A stretch of 18,153 bases of DNA, taken from NCBI GenBank assembly GCA_002699335.1, contig PACG01000060.1, forward strand, positions 1 to 18,153. The letters run 5' to 3'. Positions within the stretch are counted from its first letter, which is position 1; each line of letters begins with the position of its first letter. The translations under genes were made by a program, and so were the position numbers. The notes beneath the pieces were generated by a model. The model worked only from the letters and a program-made list of their open reading frames with translations. It was not told the origin of the DNA and did no database searches. Below, piece after piece: positions 5,760-14,400 of the stretch. The stretch comes from Candidatus Poribacteria bacterium. Its GTDB lineage: Bacteria; Poribacteria; WGA-4E; UBA9662.

Positions 5760-6471
5760 TCTCGATCTCTCTGGGTGTTAACCGATTTAATAAAGCCTGC
5801 GTTTGCTGGTTCTCTTCTGCCTGAATCACCTGTTCTTCTGGGCCTTTCCAGGGAGAGGGAATATTTTCAATCTGACACTGCTCCTGATCGCTATCGCGGG
5901 CCGGTTGGTCTAGGTTATAGAACAGTAGCGGCGCCTGTTCGACCTGTTTCCGTCGTTGTTCGCTCCAGCCGGATAACGCCTCGATGGAATCGGGATCGAC
6001 GGAAGCCGCGTTAACTTCGCCGGCCCGGGCCAATAGGCGACGGTCTCTGATCCACTCCGCTGGCAGCCGGATGCCAGCCGCCTTTTCTTCGAGCACCCGA
6101 CTGACGGTGTGCTGAATCCACGACCTGGCATAAGAGCTGAAACGGTTGCCATAGGATAGGTCAAATTTCTCTATAGCTTTAATCAGGCCGATGACGCCCT
6201 CTTGAACCATATCTTCCTGGGTTATCGAGCCGCCTTCGTCTTCATAGTAGTATTTGTTGATGACCCATTTAACCAAGCCCAGGTTGGCCTCTACCAATTG
6301 ATCTCTAATCTGTTGATAGGTCTGTTCCAGGGCTTCTGATTGAGTTCGATCTGAGTCGGACGATGGTGGATCCAGGGTCTCGATTTCCTGTTTCACCCGG
6401 GCTAAGTGGGCAAAGAGAGCGTCCGTTTGTGGCGGAGTGAGTTGATCCTTCTGATGATGGGCTTGAAACAT
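5620..6471 (-). CDS. RNA polymerase sigma factor, sigma70 family (group 2-like)
   Basis: 283 residues from the ATG at 6471; a frame extending to 6546 would run through the promoter. Region 2 spans about 57-137: core-binding/2.2 'NLGLVKWVINKYYYED' and 'ITQEDMVQEGVIGLIKAIEK', and -10 melting/2.4 'FSSYARSWIQHTVSRVLEEK' then 'GIRLP'. Region 3 is short and divergent. Region 4 (about 226-280) has 'LTPREIEIIQLRFGL' and the -35 recognition helix 'SSARIGQQLGLSRQRVRQLE'. Region 1.1 is absent, so it is an alternative rather than the housekeeping factor. In region 2.4, 'SYARSWIQHTVSR' differs from the usual 'TYATWWIRQAITR', which could shift -10 preference. Its own promoter (P5) carries the shared palindrome, and a 12-bp operator-like repeat lies at the start of transcription. 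Confidence 0.9.
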   Translation of the reverse strand: MFQAHHQKDQLTPPQTDALFAHLARVKQEIETLDPPSSDSDRTQSEALEQTYQQIRDQLVEANLGLVKWVINKYYYEDEGGSITQEDMVQEGVIGLIKAIEKFDLSYGNRFSSYARSWIQHTVSRVLEEKAAGIRLPAEWIRDRRLLARAGEVNAASVDPDSIEALSGWSEQRRKQVEQAPLLFYNLDQPARDSDQEQCQIENIPSPWKGPEEQVIQAEENQQTQALLNRLTPREIEIIQLRFGLAGLVETSSARIGQQLGLSRQRVRQLESNALTKLRRVAN

Positions 6472-6481
6472 AATGACAAAA

Positions 6482-6518
6482 ACCTCACATATCCGATGTT
6501 TGACTTGATATGTGAGGT
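6482..6518. promoter_or_regulatory. Perfect 12-bp inverted repeat at the sigma gene transcription start
   Basis: ACCTCACATATC (6482-6493) and GATATGTGAGGT (6507-6518) are exact reverse complements separated by 13 bases. The right-hand arm touches the P5 -10 hexamer and the left-hand arm contains the presumed ribosome site (GAGG) of the sigma gene, followed by T5. It is either an operator straddling the start site or an RNA hairpin that hides the ribosome site. The DNA reading is favoured because the transcript would begin inside one arm. Confidence 0.6.
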
Positions 6519-6550
6519 ATAATACCCGACATGAACGACAGCCCATGTCG
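6519..6550 (-). promoter_or_regulatory. Promoter P5 of the sigma factor gene, palindrome class
   Basis: On the minus strand CGACATGGGCTGTCG (6550-6536) is followed after 11 bases, ending in GGG, by TATTAT (6524-6519). Both palindrome arms are perfect. Start codon 6471 is about 48 bases downstream of the -10. Confidence 0.72.
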
Positions 6551-6670
6551 CACCAAGAGAAAAACCTGATTTGTATCGTTTTTTATTCTTATTTCCCTCA
6601 ATAGGCGATAGATGTATGTCTTGCTACGTCTAATCCTGCCGACCGCCAATACGGCCCTTAGGAGAATTTC

Positions 6671-7036
6671 ATGGCGCGATATGAATCGTTAGAAGAAGCC
6701 TTAGCCAACTCTAAAGATGTAACCGAACTTGATTTTAGCGAGCAAGAATTAGAAGAATTATCTGCCGAAATAGGCCAACTAACCAACCTGCAATGACTTA
6801 GTTTCAACCCAGATGAGATGTGTAGTCGGCTTGAGGAAGATGCCGACCGGAGGTCGGCCCCCCTCATTAATGAAGCAGATGAAGAGAAGTATTATCAAGA
6901 ATTGCTGAAGAAGAGATCTTTGTGTTTTACATTGGAGAGGAGAGGAACCACGAGACTGAAGATTGAAACTAAGTTGAAGCTAAGAGAGGCGTTAAGAATG
7001 AATCCGTTTTGGAATCAGCCAATTGATATACCTTGA
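6671..7036 (+). pseudogene. Leucine-rich-repeat gene start, interrupted by TGA at codon 42
   Basis: ATG at 6671 with AGGAG upstream encodes MARYESLEEALANSKDVTEL..., the start of a leucine-rich-repeat protein, reaching 'EIGQLTNLQ' before a TGA (6794-6796). The same frame continues after the stop as 'LSFNP', as a repeat unit would, and then runs to 7036 as a charged, non-repeat sequence. A related start occurs in opposite orientation at 11166, and its first repeat, when read in the corrected frame, also has CAATGACTT at the equivalent place. The stop thus predates the duplication, or the short product is real. A CGA to TGA change is the simplest origin. Function unknown. Confidence 0.55.
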
Positions 7037-7147
7037 CGGGATAACTGATCCTATTAACACAACCCGGCCAAACGCGCCAGTAGCATATTCAATGCTCTGG
7101 TTTGCTCAATAGACGTACCCTTGATGAAATATCAAGATAATAAGGGC

Positions 7148-9403
7148 CTAAAATTGACGGGAGACAGTAGAGTTGCCATCCTCCAAATTGATGTGGTAAC
7201 GATGGTTAAAGGCATTGGATACCTCCTCTTGGTGGGACACTAAAATGACACGATTGAGTTCCTGGCCTAATCTACGCAACTCTTCGGTCATCTCTTCTCG
7301 TCCACGGGTGTCCAGGGAACCAAACCCTTCATCAATAATCAGTGTCTCTAAACTGAAGCTCTGTTTAGCTGTATATTCGCCAATGGCTAATGCCAGGGCA
7401 ACACTAATACGAAAGCGTTGAGAACCGCTCAGGGTACCCACAGAGAAGGAGTTGTCCGGACTAATGGCCCGGTTATAAACTTCCAAATCCAGGGCTTTTT
7501 GGCTGGTTGTGCTTTCACCTTCCGTTGTTTGTTCTTCCTTTTCCAGTTCTAAGCTCAGCTGGCCACTCGACATTTTGTCCAGATGTTGGTTAGCTTTAGT
7601 TACAATCTCATACTCGACCTTCTGCAGTAAATGTCTCTGCAATCGATCTCGTCCCAATTGATAAGCTAGCGTTTTATAGATAGACGCTTGGCTGGCCAAC
7701 TGCTGACGTTGTTGTTCTAAATCCTGGTATTGCAACTGCTGCTGTTCTGTCCTGTTTAGTTCCTGCTGTTGTTGATTGATTTGTTGCTGTTGTTGAGTTA
7801 TCCGACGCTGGATCTGTCCAATCTCCTGTTTCAATTCGGATAGATCGCGTCGGCCTTCTGCGGGAATTCGGTCTAATTCACCACGGATCCGTTGCAAGTC
7901 GTCATCTAAACGCTGTTTTTGCTGATGAGCAGCTTGTAGCTGCTCTAACCGCGATTTAACATCGGATAAGCCGGCCAATTCTTGCTGCCAAAATTTTAGC
8001 TGCTGTTGAGTCGATTGATGATAGTCGGTGGGAATCTCTTGCTGCAACTGATCAATCTGTGTTTCTATGCCCTGGCTTTGCCCTAGGTATTGACCCCGGC
8101 GATCGACCATCTGAGCTAGTCGATTGCTCAAGGTTTTACTCTGCTTCTTAACACTGTCGATTTCTGTTTGAAAATTACGACGGTTTTGCTGAGCTATTTT
8201 TGATAACCCGCTTAGCCGTTGATGCTCAGCCTGATGTTGGTCCAAATCAGCTTGTCGCTTCTGTTGTTCCGTCGCCAGATGCTCGGCGGTCAATGGCTGA
8301 CCACAAGCCAAACAGTTGGCGCGATCAACCTGCCCAGTTAATTGGTGCAACATCTCCTGTGCTTGTTTTAATCGCGTTTCGCATGCGGTTCGTTCAACGG
8401 TATAATCTGGGTTGGCCGCTAACTGATTTTCTAAAGTTTCTAGTCTTTGCTCACCGGTTTTAATAGACTGGGTCAGTTTCTCCTGCTCCGCTTTCAATAG
8501 GGTGAATTGTTGTTGAATCCGAATGCGTGTTTGTTGGTTCTCCAACAATCGGCTGACTTTGGGAACCAGACTGGCCAGCTCAGTTTGGCGTTCAGCTTGA
8601 GCTAATAGCTGCTGCTGATCCGCTTCAGCTAGCAATTGTATCTGTTGACCGATTTTCTTTTCCAATCCTATCTTTTCTTGACGAAGTCTTTGCCGGTTTT
8701 CAGCATGCACGGTTACACTCAATAAACTTTGCTCTTTTCCCCTGAGTTGTTCCAATTGCTGTTGGCCTGTTTCCACATTGGCCGCTAAGCGCTCAATTTC
8801 AGAGGCCTCAACCGGTTGCAACCGTTCTAACTGGTTGTTGATACCTGCCAGTTGATTGGTTAGTTCTAACTCTTTTTGGTTAGCTTTTTGGTGTAATTTA
8901 GCGTAGGTAGATAAGTCAAAAATCTGGGTCAGTAGTTGGTGGCGCTCCGCCGGCCGCTTGGATAGCAGTTGATCAGTTTGCCCCTGGGCCAGCAATACCG
9001 CAGCGCTGAAGGCATCAAAGTTAAGACCAATATTGTCCTGTCGCCACTGGTTGAATCCGCTCTGACTAGAGGTGTCGGCTACGGCTTGGTTCATGTCTAG
9101 ATCAAAAATTTGAAAGCTGCTGCCCCCTTTACGGGAGACCGTTCGCTTGGCTTGGTAGTTACGCCCCTTCAGGCGGAAATCGAGCTCAACCAAAAACCCA
9201 TCAGCTTGGTAATTAATCAGTTCATCTTTATTTACATTGCGACTAGTAGTTCCATATAAAACGTAAGAAATTGCATCAAAGACCGTTGACTTGCCGCTAC
9301 CATTGACACCACTTAAGACCCAGATACTCTGTTCGGAAAAATCAAATACAGCTTCCTGCTGATAACTCATAAAACCTTTTAACTTAATTTGTCGAATATC
9401 CAT
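7148..9403 (-). CDS. sbcC: SbcC-like exonuclease subunit (Rad50/SMC-type ATPase)
   Basis: 751 residues with the full SMC/Rad50 architecture. Walker A is GVNGSGKST at 32-40 and the Q-loop 'LLAQGQ' is near 137-142. Long Gln/Leu-rich coiled coils lie on both sides of the zinc hook CLAC at 364-367. The ABC signature is 'LSGSQRFRISVALALAIG' from 658, Walker B is 'LIIDEGFGSLD' near 688-698, and the switch His is in 'VILVSHQEE'. It pairs with SbcD to resect DNA ends and open hairpins. It is shorter than the E. coli protein (about 1050), mainly in the coiled coil, and has LSGSQ instead of the usual LSGGE/LSGSE. The start follows AGAGAGGTAAGGAA, 12 bases after the SbcD stop. Some 300 bases of its coiled-coil coding are CAG/CAA-rich. 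Confidence 0.92.
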   Translation of the reverse strand: MDIRQIKLKGFMSYQQEAVFDFSEQSIWVLSGVNGSGKSTVFDAISYVLYGTTSRNVNKDELINYQADGFLVELDFRLKGRNYQAKRTVSRKGGSSFQIFDLDMNQAVADTSSQSGFNQWRQDNIGLNFDAFSAAVLLAQGQTDQLLSKRPAERHQLLTQIFDLSTYAKLHQKANQKELELTNQLAGINNQLERLQPVEASEIERLAANVETGQQQLEQLRGKEQSLLSVTVHAENRQRLRQEKIGLEKKIGQQIQLLAEADQQQLLAQAERQTELASLVPKVSRLLENQQTRIRIQQQFTLLKAEQEKLTQSIKTGEQRLETLENQLAANPDYTVERTACETRLKQAQEMLHQLTGQVDRANCLACGQPLTAEHLATEQQKRQADLDQHQAEHQRLSGLSKIAQQNRRNFQTEIDSVKKQSKTLSNRLAQMVDRRGQYLGQSQGIETQIDQLQQEIPTDYHQSTQQQLKFWQQELAGLSDVKSRLEQLQAAHQQKQRLDDDLQRIRGELDRIPAEGRRDLSELKQEIGQIQRRITQQQQQINQQQQELNRTEQQQLQYQDLEQQRQQLASQASIYKTLAYQLGRDRLQRHLLQKVEYEIVTKANQHLDKMSSGQLSLELEKEEQTTEGESTTSQKALDLEVYNRAISPDNSFSVGTLSGSQRFRISVALALAIGEYTAKQSFSLETLIIDEGFGSLDTRGREEMTEELRRLGQELNRVILVSHQEEVSNAFNHRYHINLEDGNSTVSRQF

Positions 9404-9415
9404 TTCCTTACCTCT

Positions 9416-10600
9416 CTAGACCGTGTCCCCTTGTTCCACCACTTCGGTGATCAATTGATCGGCTACCTGTAAAACCTCAGCCAGATTACTATCGGTCATC
9501 AACTGGGTCATCAGGTATTCTTGTACCGTTTGTCGGACATTATCAAAGTCGATTTCTTCCTCGAAGGATTCCAGTTGCCTGGACTGCTGCAGATCAATTG
9601 TCTGCCGGTCATAGCAACGCGGAAATACTTTTTCTAGTTGTCGGTTAATCTGGTAAAGGTTATGTCGATTGGAATCATAATTCAGCTTATACTGCACTAG
9701 TGCTTGATCGGCTTCTGGGTAACGTTGTCGCAAAACGTCGTAATCCAGATCGTCAGCGTTTATCTCAATATGATAAATGGGCGGACAAGTGATGGGCAGC
9801 TCCTCCAGGTAATTGATCTGACCGTCAGGCTCAATTTCTAAAAGTACCGCACTTTTTTGCTGATTTCTTTCACCCGCGTCTATCCGTATTACAGAACCGG
9901 CGTAACGCATGCTCTGATGACCTGCAATGGCTTGCGCTTCATGGATATGACCATAGGCTACATAGTTCCAGTTTTGTTCCAAGGCGTTTACGGTGATGCT
10001 GATCTCATCTTCCTGATTCATTCGATAACCGTAAACGCCACCAATTCGGCTATCATGCAGATGCCCGACCAGAATCTTGGGCTGATTTGGGTTCAAAGTC
10101 GAAGCCAGGCTATCTAGCTTTTGACGATAACCTTGATTGATTAGCTGTCTCCGTTCCAAATTGGTCTCATAATTCATCTCGGTTTCAGTCAAGTAGAGGT
10201 TGACCAGCGGATAAGGCATTAATACGAACTGAACCTGACCGATGGTAACCGTTTCAGGTTGTGGCGCCAGGTGGAACCGGCCTACGCCTTCTGTAACCAT
10301 ATCCATCATCGAGCGCAAGCCCTGACAGTAACTGGCATTATCGTGATTCCCTGTTACTGCCACAATGTGGCCGCCCTGTTTTAGAAACGGCAAAAAAATC
10401 TCTTTGATCAGCTTAATGGATTCCTGTTGTTGTCGGCGCTGATGATGAAATAAGTCGCCGGCCACAATCATCACTTCTACCCGATGCGTCTGGAGATAGT
10501 CGGCTATCTGTTGCAGACTGTTTCGTTGTTCCTGGCTGCGGTCAGTAACCGTGCCTAAAGTTACTCCCAGATGCCAATCCGCTGTGTGCAAAATTTTCAT
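9416..10600 (-). CDS. sbcD: SbcD-like nuclease subunit (Mre11-type metallophosphoesterase)
   Basis: 394 residues. All phosphoesterase motifs are present: Asp8 and His10 in 'HTADWHLG', Asp49 in 'GDLFHH', GNHD at 84-87, His180 in 'GHLHDS', and GHIH at 217-220. These bind two metal ions and cut DNA 3'-5' and endonucleolytically together with SbcC. The C-terminal half (260-394) is the capping and SbcC-binding region. The start at 10600 has AAGGAG ten bases upstream. Its ATG overlaps the end of the preceding small gene by four bases, so the genes are translationally coupled. The intact motifs argue for an active enzyme. Confidence 0.94.
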   Translation of the reverse strand: MKILHTADWHLGVTLGTVTDRSQEQRNSLQQIADYLQTHRVEVMIVAGDLFHHQRRQQQESIKLIKEIFLPFLKQGGHIVAVTGNHDNASYCQGLRSMMDMVTEGVGRFHLAPQPETVTIGQVQFVLMPYPLVNLYLTETEMNYETNLERRQLINQGYRQKLDSLASTLNPNQPKILVGHLHDSRIGGVYGYRMNQEDEISITVNALEQNWNYVAYGHIHEAQAIAGHQSMRYAGSVIRIDAGERNQQKSAVLLEIEPDGQINYLEELPITCPPIYHIEINADDLDYDVLRQRYPEADQALVQYKLNYDSNRHNLYQINRQLEKVFPRCYDRQTIDLQQSRQLESFEEEIDFDNVRQTVQEYLMTQLMTDSNLAEVLQVADQLITEVVEQGDTV

Positions 10601-10935
10601 TGTTTTTTTCTCCTTTTCAAGGCAATGGTGATACCGACACTATCGTCTTCTGCTGTGTTTATCTCTTCCGCTAGATATGCCTCTGCAATGAATTCGTAGC
10701 CGCTTAATACTTCACATACTTCCTCTGTCCTATCTTCGTAATCAGATGGATCGTTCCAGCCACCGCGATCTTGGACAATAATGGACAAGGTCAAGATGAT
10801 CACTTGACTTTTAAACTTATTACAGGCACGTTTGTAAAATCCTTCGCAAAATTCGATGCCATCATCAGTTTTATCTACCACATCAGCCCAAGAAATTTCG
10901 GCACCGTCTAACATTTTTCTGACCCATTTTCCCAT
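10597..10935 (-). CDS. Unknown 112-residue protein coupled to SbcD
   Basis: An acidic N-terminal half (SWADVVDKTDDGIEFCEGFY) is followed by a hydrophobic strand 'SQVIILTLSIIVQDRGGW', an acidic middle and a basic tail (ALKRRKKQ). The central 'VIILTLSIIV' is too short to be a clear membrane segment and reads better as a buried strand. The gene overlaps the SbcD start by 4 bases and begins 3 bases after the LRR-fragment stop, so it relies on coupling. The ATG at 10935 has no strong ribosome site of its own. No family is recognised. The tight linkage suggests a role with SbcCD, but this is context only. Confidence 0.55.
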   Translation of the reverse strand: MGKWVRKMLDGAEISWADVVDKTDDGIEFCEGFYKRACNKFKSQVIILTLSIIVQDRGGWNDPSDYEDRTEEVCEVLSGYEFIAEAYLAEEINTAEDDSVGITIALKRRKKQ

Positions 10936-10938
10936 ACT

Positions 10939-11166
10939 TCAATAATAATCAAAATAATCGCTGTAACTTAAATCGAGTCTTTGCAGGTTAGTTAGTTGCC
11001 CGATTTCCGCTTTATAGTTTGTTGTTAGATAAACTAAAGTCATTGTAGGCTGATTAGTTTCCCTATTTTGGACAGATAATTCTTCTAATTCTTCTTCGCT
11101 CAGATCAAGTACTGTAACATCCGCAGGGTTAGCTAATGCTTCCTCTAATGATTCATATCGTGCCAT
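10939..11166 (-). CDS. Leucine-rich-repeat fragment, second copy (75 residues, frameshifted internally)
   Basis: The protein begins MARYESLEEALANPADVTVL, nearly the same as the copy at 6671. It loses the repeat pattern at 'VQNRETNQPTMTLVYL', then regains it as 'AEIGQLTNLQRLDLS' before ending in 'DYFDYY'. Nucleotide comparison shows that removing one A from the AAAA run near 11071-11074 would restore the same repeat ('IGKLISLQ') and the same CAA-TGA as in copy 1. It is therefore a relic with a one-base insertion, followed by another one or two real repeat units. It may still be translated, since it precedes 10935 by three bases. The RBS is weak (GGGAAA). Confidence 0.5.
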   Translation of the reverse strand: MARYESLEEALANPADVTVLDLSEEELEELSVQNRETNQPTMTLVYLTTNYKAEIGQLTNLQRLDLSYSDYFDYY

Positions 11167-11202
11167 AATAAGTTTCCCTTTAGTATAGGATTAATCCGTC
11201 AC

Positions 11203-11295
11203 TCAAGTCGAAGCCGTCAAGTCTGCTACTCCCACATGAGGTTGCGGTTCTATGGTGTATTCGTAACCCTGATTATCTCTAATTGTTTTACTCAT
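11203..11295 (-). CDS. 30-residue peptide gene heading the SbcCD operon
   Basis: ATG at 11295 with a well-placed AGGAG eight bases upstream opens 30 codons (start MSKTIRDNQGYEYTIEPQ) and ends at TGA 11203-11205. The sequence is polar, with no signal peptide or cysteines. It is 36 bases before the LRR fragment and appears to be the first gene of the minus-strand unit leading to sbcDC. It could be a leader peptide, a toxin or antitoxin-sized factor, or a precursor peptide; none can be singled out. The ribosome site is the main evidence that it is translated. Confidence 0.45.
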   Translation of the reverse strand: MSKTIRDNQGYEYTIEPQPHVGVADLTAST

Positions 11296-11423
11296 GATAA
11301 GTCTCCTATAAAATAGGGGTAGTTAATTCGGGCTAACGCTAAAACTGGCCGAAACAGCAGGTAAATATTCAACTCGTTAGTCCATAACACTGCCAACAAT
11401 AGATCAAATGTTCAGTTCAATCA

Positions 11424-11452
11424 TTGACAAAAATCCCCGCAGATTTTAGAAT
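11424..11452 (+). promoter_or_regulatory. Near-consensus sigma70 promoter of the nuclease-helicase gene
   Basis: TTGACA (11424-11429), a 17-base spacer, then TAGAAT (11447-11452); the start codon is at 11481. The transcript leader would be only about 20 bases long and lacks an obvious Shine-Dalgarno site. This ordinary promoter contrasts with the palindrome class used by the 2.6-6.6 kb genes, so this gene is probably expressed constitutively. Confidence 0.75.
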
Positions 11453-11480
11453 ACCCGTCAAATGAAAAATGTGAAAATCT

Positions 11481-14400
11481 ATGCCTAGCTTCCATTTGAG
11501 AGTAACTGATTTAGCCCAATATCTTGGACTTAGAAACTGTGACCGGTTTCTGTGGTTTCGTCTCCATCCTGCCCAAAGACAAGAATTAGCCGAGACATTA
11601 TCGGTGGTAGAGAGTCCTATTTCTCCTTTACTTAGCCAGCGAGGCTATTGGGTAGAAGCGGAGGTAGCAGCCAAAACCCGACAGCAATTCCCCAACTTTA
11701 TCGATTGCCAACAGCAAGAGATTGATCCCTATTTGATTCAGTGCCAACAAGACACTGTCCTATCCCAAGTCAAGCTTTCGGGGCGCTTGGGCCAAATCAA
11801 CTATGCCGGAGTAGCAGATTTAATTCACTTGCAACCAGCCCCGCAAAATCGGTTGCGGATCATGGTAGCTGATATTAAATCCAGTCGTCAAGAGAGAAAC
11901 TCTCATCGTTTACAAGTTGTCATCTATGCCAAATTACTCCAGCAGACTGCTGAATCAGTAGGCCGACCGATTGACCAGATTAAGGGCAGCATCTTGTATT
12001 TGCAAGAAAACGACGTATTACCTCAACTGAAACCGGACCAACCCAGTTTTAATCTGACCGATTATAATCAAACACTACGGCAGCTAGTCACTTCACCCAA
12101 CAGCATTACGCAGCGTTTAGCAGCCAGTCAATTGGACCAAGTCGCATTTGAGATTGGTCCCTGGTGTGATCAGTGTGTTTATAACACTCTCTGTGCTGTT
12201 AACTCGTTTCAGCAGCGTGATTTATCTTTAATTCCACATTTGAATTTATGGCAAAAACGGACGTTACAAAATGTGGGCTTAAGAACACCGAGCCAAGTGG
12301 CTAACTTAACGGAGTATCAGGATAACAGGTTAGTGGCACGTCAACCCGATATCGTAGATCGACTACGTCAACACCGGTCAATTAATCAAGATCTGGATTT
12401 AGTTGTTCAACGGGCTAAGAAGGTGACCAGTTCCTTTGATCAGACGGTTGAGAGCCGTCCCTATTTACTGACCCCACATTTTGGCTATTTGCCCAACCGT
12501 GATGAATACCCTGACCTGATCCAAGTTTTTCTTGATGCACAGCAAGATTATATACTGGATCGCCTCTATCTGCTAGCCGCTGGTGTCCGCGGCCCTCGGT
12601 TGAAATCGGATTGGGCTCAAATGTCTCCGTTGGAAAACCACAACAACAAGGACTCTCAATCCACAGTTTCGTTAGCCGAAGCTGCTAGTTTGGACGAAAA
12701 AGAGTTGTTAAATGGATTAATCCAATTCTTGCTGAAACAAATGCCCGTTACCCCAGTTCAATTGCACTTCTACTTTTATGATCGCTACACATATTCTTTA
12801 CTTTGCAATGCCTTGGTCCGTTACCAAGATAGCCAGCCGGCCCAACAACTCCTCGACTTGATTTCTCGAACCGTGGCCATAAACCAGCAGATGGTTTCTT
12901 ATCTGGATCAAGAACTAAAGGATCGTCAAAATCTGGGGCGGTTGTGTCCTTCCCTCTATCAAACTGCTGAAGCGATGCAATTCAATTGGAAGGGATATAA
13001 ACAGCTGTTTCAGACAGCAATTTTTGATACGCGTCAAGATCAAGTGATCGACCAACGACAAGTTGAAATGGATGGCAAAATAGGCTTTAGTTCTCAAATC
13101 CCAATTGAGTATGCCTATATTGCCCGGAAAAGTGTGCAACAGATTGCAGTCGAGCCGACAGAACAGCAAAGACTAGATCAATTCCCGTCCATTTTACCCA
13201 TTCAGTTAGAATTTTTTGCCAAACAACGAATTGCTGCCCTGCACCATTTGGAGCAGAAATTTACTCAGACAAATAAACGGATTCAGAAAACAGAGATCGA
13301 TTTTGTCAATTTCTTAAATCAAGCTCCTAACTATAGTTTACAGTCTAGCTTACAGGAATATTTACTACTGGAATATCAATCCAATAAGGAGTCGGTCGCA
13401 CAGATTTACCAACAACCTGTTGACGATCGTGTCCTGGCCGGCCACAGTCTACGGCTTCGTTACTTGGCAGCTCCAGATTCAGATGATATTGCCATGCCGA
13501 TTGATCAGGACGCAGTGTTTCAGATTGTGATCAATCAACATCAGATAGAGGCCGGTAGTCTAACCCTGAAGGAAGGAGATTGGGTCGTTCTTAACCCGGT
13601 TAATACTAATGCGAGTCAGTTAGAACATGGTCGGCTAGCTGTGATCGAGAAACTGGAAATCGAGGCCTGTCGAGTGGCTTTAGGTTGGCGTGGTGCCAGT
13701 AAAAACCGTTTTCAACCTTGGCATCGACAAGATGACCCCCAGCCAAATCAAGATTACATCATCGACCCGATGACCGACGATATCAATGCCAACAAGGCCT
13801 GCTTAGCTATCGAACAGGCCCAAAGCAATACCCTTCACACTTGGTTGACAGTAGATCGGCCTGATCAACAACTCATGTTCCATCCCTCGGAAACCGACAC
13901 CTTTTTAGGCTGGATTGACCAGGTAGAGGGCGACAAACGACTAACTAATCGGCAGATAGAGGTGGTAACCAACAACCAGAAATTGCTACTAGTACAAGGA
14001 CCGCCCGGTACCGGGAAAAGTTATACTTTAGCCTGGGCCCTCTTGCATCGTCTCTATCAGGCTTGGCAACAGGGGGGTTCCTGTGCGGTGGCCGTAGCCT
14101 GTTTTACCCATTCGGCCAGCCGAGTTGTTCTCAATCAACTGGCAGACCGCTGTCGAGCCTTATCAAAATTGATACCCGACTTTCCATCCATTCCGATCTA
14201 CAAAATCGGTGATAGCGACCAAAACCAAGAACTAACTGATCAGGTTCAAACCTTTGATCCCTATCAAATAGATAGTGGTAATACCTTACCCAATCTATTG
14301 GCAGCCAATCGGGTGATCATCTTTGGTGGAACCTCGGCCGGTTTTTATAATTTGGCCAGAAGCGCCACCACCGGCAAACAACCGAATTGGAAAAAGAAGT

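Noticed and set aside
6794..6796. TGA in the LRR gene as a recoded (Trp or Sec) codon
   Set aside because: TGA is the normal stop of several genes here (sigma, nuclease-helicase, SWIM). No SECIS-like structure was evident, and the gene family is decayed.
7090..7147. CTTGAT/ATCAAG hairpin after sbcC as a terminator
   Set aside because: The stem is short and A/T-rich, and no T run follows it on the minus strand.
7700..8100. CAG/CAA-rich stretch as a repeat array
   Set aside because: It is coding sequence for the Gln-rich coiled coil of SbcC with no fixed period.
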